NCBI GenBank assembly: GCA_003558175.1
Contig: PWMO01000446.1
Location: 1 to 10,864, forward strand
Reading direction: 5' to 3'
Length of the DNA stretch: 10,864 nucleotides
From: Spirochaetaceae bacterium
GTDB lineage: Bacteria > Spirochaetota > Spirochaetia > DSM-27196 > PWMO01
Within the stretch, counting starts at the first letter, position 1, and every line of letters starts with the position of its first letter. This document shows positions 6,122 to 10,864 of this stretch, piece by piece. Position numbers and translations under genes: made by a program. Below the pieces are notes generated by a model. That model had not been told where the DNA came from and made no database searches. It saw nothing but the letters and a program-made list of their open reading frames with translations.

Positions 6122-8599
6122 ATGGTGCAACCGCGATCGACGTCGCTTGTGGTCTCATCGATCCTCGTGGCCACAGGTATCGTGCTTCTGGCGTCCTGCG
6201 TGACGCATATGCTCGGATTTGGCTCGCGTAGCTTCTTCCTGCTGATTCTTGAGGTGCCGGGACAGTTTCTCTATAACAGTTTTCACCTGGCGGGCTTCAC
6301 GGTTCCGCTGTTCTTCCTGGCTGCGGGCATCCTCGTTATACGGCCGTATGTGCGGCCCGGGGCGGTGGCCGGCCTGAACCTTTCGCTGCTGCCGTTTCTG
6401 ACACTCAGCCTCTCCCTGCGGCTGCTGTTCCGGGCCGATATTCAGCGCTCGCCGGCCACACGACTTGCGGCGGAACGGTTCACTCCACTGGGAGGAGCGT
6501 TCTTCTTCCTGGTGCTTTCGCTCGTGCTGGTTGTGCTGATTCGCCGTGTCGCTCTCTGGTTGAACTCCGTCCTGGATGTCCGGGACGACTCCAGACGCAG
6601 GACTGCCGCCGCCGCGGGAGCAGACTCGGGTGATGATCCATTTGAAGGTTCGGTAGACGGCTCGGTAGAGTCGGTTGATGACGCGGGCCGCGCGGGCACC
6701 GACGCTGTCCACGCTACCGGCGCTCCGCTGCTGATAACCGACGGAACTGTCGTTGACGATGCTCCCGGGCTGTCGGGAACCCGAGACGACGACGGTGTAG
6801 ACTGGACCGCGCCCCCCGTTTCGCAAATGGTTGCCGAATCGCTCGCCGCGCTGCGCCGACAGTCGCAGACCGAAGATCCCGTCCAGTACGCAGATTCGCG
6901 CCACGAGGCGTTTGATGAAGATCAAGCGCTGTATGAGGCTGAAGTTGAGTTCGTTGATGAAGACGTCGAGGCGGAACTGCTCGATGAGGATGTCGAAGAC
7001 GAGGCATCCGACGAAGTACCGATACTGCGCTTCAGCGAAGGTCGGTTCAGCGACGTGGACGTGGACATGGACATGGACATGGACATGGAGTGGGACGACG
7101 CCGACGACGCTCCCGACGCAGTGCACGCCGACAGTCCCCGGAACCCGTCCGCCGGCGCGGCGCCAGGCAAGGCCCCGCGGCGCAGACGCAACCGGCGCTA
7201 CCAGGTTCCGATCGACGGTATTCTGGACAAGTACGCCGACGTCGGGTACTGGGTGATCGACGATGAAACCCGCCAGGCGGCCGAGATGCTGCGCGTGACG
7301 CTGGAGGAGTTTCAGATACAGGCCGAGGTTACCGGCATTCGCAAGGGGCCGGTGATCACGATGTTCGAGATTCTCCCCGCCCCGGGGGTCAAGCTGGCCA
7401 AGATCACCAATCTGGCCGACAATATCGCACTGCGGCTTGCCGCACAAAGCGTGCGCATTGTCGCGCCAATTCCGGGCAAGCACGCCGTGGGGATTGAGAT
7501 TCCCAACCGGCGGCGCAACATCGTTTCCTTCGGCGAGCTGCTGCAGGAAGAGACGTTCCGCAACCCCAAGCTGTCTATCCCAATTGCGCTCGGCAAGGAC
7601 ATCCCCGGTGACGCGCAGATTGTCGATCTGGCGCGCACCCCGCATCTGCTGATAGCAGGTGCAACCGGATCGGGGAAGTCGGTGTGCGTCAACTCCATCA
7701 TCTGCTCGGTTCTCTATCGGCGCTCACCGCGCGAAGTGCGCATGATGCTGATTGACCCGAAGATTGTTGAATTGAAGTTCTACAACGATATCCCTCATCT
7801 GCTGACTCCGGTGATCACCGATCCCAAGCGGGCGTTTCAGGCGCTGCAGTGGTGCATCTACGAGATGGAGCGGCGCTACAGCCTGCTCGACAGTCTTGCG
7901 GTGCGCGACGTGCGCTCGTACAACGCCAAAGTCGAGAAGCGCAATCTGGCCACCGAGCAGCTGCCCTACATCGTGGTGGTGATCGACGAGTTTGCCGACC
8001 TGATGCAAACCAGCGGGAAGGAACTGGAGTCCACCCTGGCGCGGCTGGCCGCCATGTCGCGTGCGGTGGGGATCCACCTGGTGCTCGCGACCCAGCGGCC
8101 CTCTACCGACGTGATCACCGGTCTGATCAAGGCCAACATTCCGTCGCGCATCGCTTTCATGGTTTCGAGCAAGGTGGACTCACGGATTATCCTGGATGCC
8201 CAGGGTGCCGAGAAACTGCTGGGGCAGGGCGACATGCTCTTTACCTCGGCGTGGGACCCGTTTCCAACGCGGATGCAGGGCGCATTTCTCTCCGAGGAAG
8301 AGGTGGAGCGCGTGGTCGACCACGTCAAGACCCTCGGCGAGCCGGAGTACATCGACGACGAAATCTTCATTGATGAGGACGACGAAGACTACATCCGCGA
8401 CGAACTCGAGGACCCGTTGATGGAGAAGGCGATCGAGATCGTGGTCTCCGCCAGAAAGGCCTCGGCCTCCTACCTGCAGCGCCGTTTGAAGATTGGCTAC
8501 AATCGTGCGGCGCGGCTGGTGGAGGAGATGGAGCGCATCGGAATTGTCGGGCCCCAGAACGGCAGCAAGCCGCGCGACATAATCGGCGCGCCGAACTGA
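6122..8599 (+). CDS. ftsK: DNA translocase FtsK/SpoIIIE
   Basis: FtsK is a septal, ATP-driven hexameric pump that moves double-stranded DNA and clears chromosomes from the closing septum. The 825-residue protein has an N-terminal membrane part with hydrophobic segments at about 8-28, 37-55, 56-74, 79-103 and 122-142. A long acidic linker follows (about 150-345, with a DVDVDMDMDMDM run at 311-322), then a basic patch (RRRRNRR, 353-359). The alpha/beta motor starts near 365, with Walker A GATGSGKS (513-520, K519), the phosphate loop context LIDPKIVELKFY, and Walker B VVVIDEFADL with D622/E623. The C-terminal winged-helix gamma domain occupies ~764-825 (SASYLQRRLKIGYNRAARLVEEME), which in FtsK/SpoIIIE reads the polarity sequences on the chromosome. 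The start at ATG 6122 has only a weak RBS. The length and order match the family; the linker is shorter than in E. coli and unusually rich in Asp/Glu. The 100-bp gap upstream (6022-6121) shows no convincing promoter or hairpin. Confidence 0.97.
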   Translation: MVQPRSTSLVVSSILVATGIVLLASCVTHMLGFGSRSFFLLILEVPGQFLYNSFHLAGFTVPLFFLAAGILVIRPYVRPGAVAGLNLSLLPFLTLSLSLRLLFRADIQRSPATRLAAERFTPLGGAFFFLVLSLVLVVLIRRVALWLNSVLDVRDDSRRRTAAAAGADSGDDPFEGSVDGSVESVDDAGRAGTDAVHATGAPLLITDGTVVDDAPGLSGTRDDDGVDWTAPPVSQMVAESLAALRRQSQTEDPVQYADSRHEAFDEDQALYEAEVEFVDEDVEAELLDEDVEDEASDEVPILRFSEGRFSDVDVDMDMDMDMEWDDADDAPDAVHADSPRNPSAGAAPGKAPRRRRNRRYQVPIDGILDKYADVGYWVIDDETRQAAEMLRVTLEEFQIQAEVTGIRKGPVITMFEILPAPGVKLAKITNLADNIALRLAAQSVRIVAPIPGKHAVGIEIPNRRRNIVSFGELLQEETFRNPKLSIPIALGKDIPGDAQIVDLARTPHLLIAGATGSGKSVCVNSIICSVLYRRSPREVRMMLIDPKIVELKFYNDIPHLLTPVITDPKRAFQALQWCIYEMERRYSLLDSLAVRDVRSYNAKVEKRNLATEQLPYIVVVIDEFADLMQTSGKELESTLARLAAMSRAVGIHLVLATQRPSTDVITGLIKANIPSRIAFMVSSKVDSRIILDAQGAEKLLGQGDMLFTSAWDPFPTRMQGAFLSEEEVERVVDHVKTLGEPEYIDDEIFIDEDDEDYIRDELEDPLMEKAIEIVVSARKASASYLQRRLKIGYNRAARLVEEMERIGIVGPQNGSKPRDIIGAPN
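7052..7087. repeat. Hexanucleotide microsatellite in the ftsK linker (6 units)
   Basis: Two GACGTG units are followed by four GACATG units, giving (Asp-Val)2(Asp-Met)4 in the acidic linker of FtsK. A six-base unit can expand or shrink without breaking the frame, so linker length could vary between strains. Confidence 0.9.
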
Positions 8600-8642
8600 G
8601 CTCGCCCCGCCTCGCTTCGCCCGGCCGCCGCCCGCAGAGTGC

Positions 8643-8660
8643 GGCCCCGGCTCCGGGGCC
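8643..8660. terminator. GC-rich hairpin between converging ftsK and PHP genes
   Basis: GGCCCCGG (8643-8650) and CCGGGGCC (8653-8660) form a perfect inverted repeat, most likely a 7-bp stem with a GCTC loop. It lies in the 73-bp gap between two converging genes, where a bidirectional terminator is expected. No T-run follows on either strand, so it is not a textbook intrinsic terminator. Confidence 0.45.
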
Positions 8661-8672
8661 CGTTGCCGGGCT

Positions 8673-9389
8673 CTACCAGTCGATGCTCAGCCGGATCGCG
8701 CCGCGGGCGAGAGCCTCTTTCAGGCCGCTGAAGTCCGGCACGTCGGCTTCGAACTCAAACCAGCGTGAGGCGATGTCATCCAGGAAGTGGGCGTCGGAAT
8801 CGCAGATCTGCGTGTACCCGCCGGTATCCAGTGAGCACGGGGAGCGCAGCACCTCGACCGCATGGTAGTTGCCCTCCGGCAGAAACCCCAGTTGGGACTG
8901 CATGCTGGTGACCGCACGGTCGATATGTGCCGGGATGAACAGGCCCCCGCGCGCCAGAACGAGATCGTTGATCTCGTCCGCGCTGTAACTCACCGCTGCG
9001 GTCAGGTGTTTGTCCACCGTGCCGAGAATTACCTCGTCAATATCGACATAGACCTGGTCACCGAAGGTCTCCGGCCTGTTTGGAATGTTGGCCAGCGCGG
9101 CGTAGAGCACCTGCCCCATCTCCAGCGCTTGTGCGACGGTTTCGAAAAGACAGAGCAGGTGTACCTCTTCGCGGCTGGTCACCTCCATCCCGAAAAGCGC
9201 GGCAACTCTGTTCCGCCGGCACGCTTCGGCAAATGCAGGGCAGTTGAGTGCGCTGTTGTGATCGGTCAGCGCGGCAAGCGCGATGCCGCGCTCCTTAGCG
9301 GTGGCAGCGATTGCCGACGGTGAGCACTCGAGGTCTCCGCACGGACTCAGGCACGAGTGCAGATGCAGATCGGCCCGAAACCACGGCAT
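8673..9389 (-). CDS. PHP-domain metal-dependent hydrolase
   Basis: PHP proteins are TIM-barrel-like metal phosphoesterases related to histidinol phosphatase and the polymerase III PHP domain. The 238 residues carry the expected ligands: DLHLHS (H9, H11), LTDHN (D43, H44), GMEVTSREEVHLL (E69, H77), IPAHID (H155) and CDSDAH (D199, H201). All four classical PHP motifs are therefore intact and catalysis on a phosphoester is plausible; the substrate cannot be read from the sequence. It is the last gene of a three-gene minus-strand operon, starting eight bases after the DRTGG gene stop, with no good Shine-Dalgarno of its own, which suggests translational coupling. PHP genes next to DRTGG and CBS/HATPase genes are known from anaerobes, so a signalling or cofactor-phosphate role is more likely than histidine biosynthesis. 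Confidence 0.88.
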   Translation of the reverse strand: MPWFRADLHLHSCLSPCGDLECSPSAIAATAKERGIALAALTDHNSALNCPAFAEACRRNRVAALFGMEVTSREEVHLLCLFETVAQALEMGQVLYAALANIPNRPETFGDQVYVDIDEVILGTVDKHLTAAVSYSADEINDLVLARGGLFIPAHIDRAVTSMQSQLGFLPEGNYHAVEVLRSPCSLDTGGYTQICDSDAHFLDDIASRWFEFEADVPDFSGLKEALARGAIRLSIDW

Positions 9390-9397
9390 CGCGGCGC

Positions 9398-9733
9398 TTA
9401 CTCCGTCTTGAGCCGGTTGTAGATCTCGCCGCTTACGGTGAACTGGTTCTTCTCAGTCAGAAACAGCGCAATCTGCTCGCCGGCCGCGGCCTGGATCATG
9501 TCTTCGGGCAGCGGCCTGGAGTTGCAGATCACAATGGCCGAGATCCCCGCCATGCTCGAGACCGCGATGGTATTCTTGTGCGCCTGTATGGTCACCAGCA
9601 CGCAGTTCTCGGCCGCGTTGGCCATGACATCGCTGAGGAGGTCCGAGGTATAGCCGCTACTGATCTCGCGGTCGGTGTAGTCCTGCTGCACCGGCTCATA
9701 CCCAAGGGCTGTGCCAAGATCAGAGGTCTTCAT
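9398..9733 (-). CDS. DRTGG-domain protein
   Basis: The 111-residue protein is essentially one DRTGG-type domain (residues ~2-108). This fold is also found between other domains in some phosphotransacetylases and in proteins related to HprK and CobQ, where it is thought to bind small ligands or regulate. The repeated beta-alpha pattern is visible in CVLVTIQAHKN, GISAIVICNSRPLP and QIALFLTEKNQFTV. The frame is open further upstream to 9898, but I choose ATG 9733: a strong AAGGAG lies six bases before it, and the extra residues upstream overlap the CBS-HATPase gene and do not look like the family. The start lies 14 bases inside the end of the preceding gene, so the two are co-transcribed and probably coupled. 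The biochemical role of stand-alone DRTGG proteins is unknown to me. Confidence 0.82.
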   Translation of the reverse strand: MKTSDLGTALGYEPVQQDYTDREISSGYTSDLLSDVMANAAENCVLVTIQAHKNTIAVSSMAGISAIVICNSRPLPEDMIQAAAGEQIALFLTEKNQFTVSGEIYNRLKTE

Positions 9734-10745
9734 TCTGTTCTCCTTTCGGGATGCGAATTGTTGCGGACACCCTGGTTCCGGCGGGACTGGACTCGATCGA
9801 GAAGTCGTCCGCCACGCGCTTGGTATTGGGCAAGCCCATGCCTGCTCCAAAACCCAGTGAGCGTACCCACTCGGTGGCGGTTGAATAGCCTTCTTCAACC
9901 GCCTGCTCTACATCCGGAATCCCGGGTCCCGTATCGACTGTTCGTATGGTGGCCTTTTCGTTCTCCCAGTTGAAGAACACTTTCCCCCCGTTGGAGTGTA
10001 CTACCAGGTTCATCTCCAGCTCGTATGCCGCGACCGCTATGCGCCGAATCAGTTTTGGATCATTGTGCCGCTCTTTACAGAGCTTCTTGATTTCGAACGA
10101 AGCCTTGCCGGCGTTCTCAAAGTCAAACTTGCGAATTACGAACTCCCGATGAGTACCGGTGCTGGTGCTGATCGGCTCATCGAGATGAACTCGCTTCTCG
10201 AGCGCCTCGACTTCCTTGTTGAACTCCAGCAGCAGCGCAACGAGGATATCCCGGCTGGTGATGATCCCGACCAGCTTCTTATGCCGATTCAGGACCGGGA
10301 ATCGGCCGTAACGATACTTGTCAAAGTACGAGATTCCGAAGGACAGCGGCATGTCGTCCTCGAGCACAATCAGGTTGCGTGACATCCGGTCTTCAACCAG
10401 GTCTTCTACATGGCCGTTGTCGAGCGCGTGGATGATGTCGTCAACGCTGATCATGCCGAGCAGCCGCCCGTCTTCCGCCACCGGCACCCCGGTTATGGCG
10501 TTCTCCTTCATGATGGCCTGCACATGACGGAGCGGGGTACCGCGTGGAACGGTGATGACGTTCTCGGTCATGGCGTCGCGAATGCGGAGCCGGTAGACGA
10601 GTTCCAGCAGAAAGGAAGGAGAGTCGTCGGTATTGATCGGCAGCGTGCTCATCCAGAGTCCCCATGTGGCTTCCGCGTCACTCACCGTTGTGGCCATGAT
10701 CGCAGATTTGATCGCGGAACCGATGGCTCCGTAGTCTCCCGGCAT
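9720..10745 (-). CDS. CBS-pair protein with RsbT/RsbW-type HATPase (serine kinase-like) domain
   Basis: Two CBS motifs (about residues 59-108, MTENVITV to DDIIHAL, and 121-173, MSRNLIVL to SRDILVALL) form a Bateman module that typically binds adenine nucleotides. After a short helical link comes a GHKL ATPase domain (about 200-332): N-box YELEMN (E242, N246), G1 box DTGPGIPD (271-278) and G2 box GFGAGMGLPN (298-307), closest in look to RsbT/RsbW anti-sigma-type serine kinases. No histidine-kinase phosphoacceptor region is present. I infer a cytoplasmic switch that senses adenylate or redox state and acts by phosphorylation or binding of a partner. It is the first gene of the operon with the DRTGG and PHP genes. 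The start is uncertain: ATG 10745 gives 341 residues, whereas ATG 10652 (residue 32) gives 310 and removes a stretch that looks unlike the family; neither has a strong RBS. No STAS-domain partner is encoded in the window. Confidence 0.85.
   Translation of the reverse strand: MPGDYGAIGSAIKSAIMATTVSDAEATWGLWMSTLPINTDDSPSFLLELVYRLRIRDAMTENVITVPRGTPLRHVQAIMKENAITGVPVAEDGRLLGMISVDDIIHALDNGHVEDLVEDRMSRNLIVLEDDMPLSFGISYFDKYRYGRFPVLNRHKKLVGIITSRDILVALLLEFNKEVEALEKRVHLDEPISTSTGTHREFVIRKFDFENAGKASFEIKKLCKERHNDPKLIRRIAVAAYELEMNLVVHSNGGKVFFNWENEKATIRTVDTGPGIPDVEQAVEEGYSTATEWVRSLGFGAGMGLPNTKRVADDFSIESSPAGTRVSATIRIPKGEQNEDL
9740..9745 (-). promoter_or_regulatory. Ribosome binding site deciding the DRTGG start
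   Basis: The minus strand reads AAGGAG here, six bases before ATG 9733, within the 3' end of the upstream CBS-HATPase gene. It supports 9733 over any longer start. Confidence 0.8.
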
Positions 10746-10780
10746 TGTAGCCTACCAGTAGATTTCGCGCAACAACGATC

Positions 10781-10810
10781 TTGAAATATCGATAAAACAA
10801 TATCTATCAA
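10781..10810 (-). promoter_or_regulatory. AT-rich control region of the CBS-DRTGG-PHP operon with palindrome
   Basis: This is the most AT-rich stretch of the window. It contains TTGAAATATCGATAAAACAA (10781-10800), which has the symmetric form TTG-N3-TATCGATA-N3-CAA around a perfect 8-bp core. On the minus strand TTGATA (10805-10810) could be a -35 box with TATTTC (10783-10788) as a weak -10 at 16 bp, placing the palindrome over the promoter. That would be a repressor-like arrangement. The promoter call is weak; the symmetry is plain. Confidence 0.4.
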
Positions 10811-10864
10811 ATCTCCGTGGAATGCGGGATTTCACGTGGTATCTTGACCTCTGCGGGACGATTA

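Noticed and set aside
6085..6124. Promoter directly before ftsK (TACATA near 6112)
   Set aside because: No acceptable -35 element at 16-18 bp and the box would be too close to the ATG.
6155..7645. Long open frame antisense to ftsK (496 codons)
   Set aside because: It lies wholly opposite the well-supported ftsK motor and linker. The translation has low-complexity runs such as repeated His-Val and no domain pattern; it is a by-product of high GC and the repeat tract.
9734..9898. Longer N-terminus for the DRTGG gene (start at 9898)
   Set aside because: The extra 55 residues overlap the HATPase G2 region and look like out-of-frame sequence, while ATG 9733 has an ideal AAGGAG.
10844..10849. TTGACC on the plus strand as -35 of a divergent gene beyond the right edge
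   Set aside because: The window ends before a -10 box or a start codon could be seen.

Overview
The window is about 10.9 kb of GC-rich, densely coding bacterial DNA with seven genes, a short left-edge stub and no RNA genes, insertion sequences or CRISPR arrays. Gene content fits a Gram-negative-type cell: there is a lipoprotein lytic transglycosylase, two single-anchor membrane proteins with very acidic or repeat-rich cytoplasmic parts, and a multi-TM FtsK. My best guess is a high-GC free-living spirochaete. This rests on the overall look of the FtsK membrane part, the TPR and Hsp70-like membrane proteins and the CBS-ATPase gene, not on a marker gene, so it is an inference of moderate strength.

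Left block (1-2285): rsmG (16S rRNA m7G methyltransferase, + strand) converges on, and overlaps by 13 bp, a minus-strand gene for an N-terminally anchored TPR protein. The C-terminus of that TPR protein looks like a catalytically dead Mrr-type nuclease fold. The TPR gene diverges from the next gene across a 155-bp regulatory region. This region holds two good sigma70-like promoters back to back (TTGACA-17-GATAAT on minus, TTGACA-17-TAGGCT on plus) with a 17-bp tandem direct repeat between them. The minus promoter places transcription start on the GTG itself, so the TPR mRNA may be leaderless.

Centre (2286-8599, + strand): first comes an unusual protein. Its N-terminal ~107 residues read like the beta-sandwich substrate-binding domain of DnaK/Hsp70, without the ATPase domain or lid. 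This is followed by ~250 residues of acidic, FDL-repeat linker and a C-terminal transmembrane segment. Next are a Slt70-like lipoprotein lytic transglycosylase and an 825-aa FtsK/SpoIIIE DNA translocase, both linked to cell-wall and division/segregation work. A GC-rich hairpin sits between ftsK and the converging operon.

Right block (8673-10745, minus strand): a tight three-gene operon runs CBS-CBS-HATPase (RsbT/RsbW-like kinase), DRTGG-domain protein, then PHP-domain metal hydrolase. Spacing is a 14-bp overlap followed by an 8-bp gap. Together they look like a sensing/signalling unit; in other anaerobes similar genes accompany [FeFe]-hydrogenase clusters, but no hydrogenase gene is visible here. 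An AT-rich palindromic region upstream (about 10781-10810) is the likely control site.

The most promising undescribed material is the divergent TPR-dead-Mrr / free-standing Hsp70 substrate-binding-domain pair with its shared repeat-containing promoter region. A second theme is short two-copy tandem duplications (12-22 bp) at four places, one of which appears to have changed the C-terminus of RsmG.
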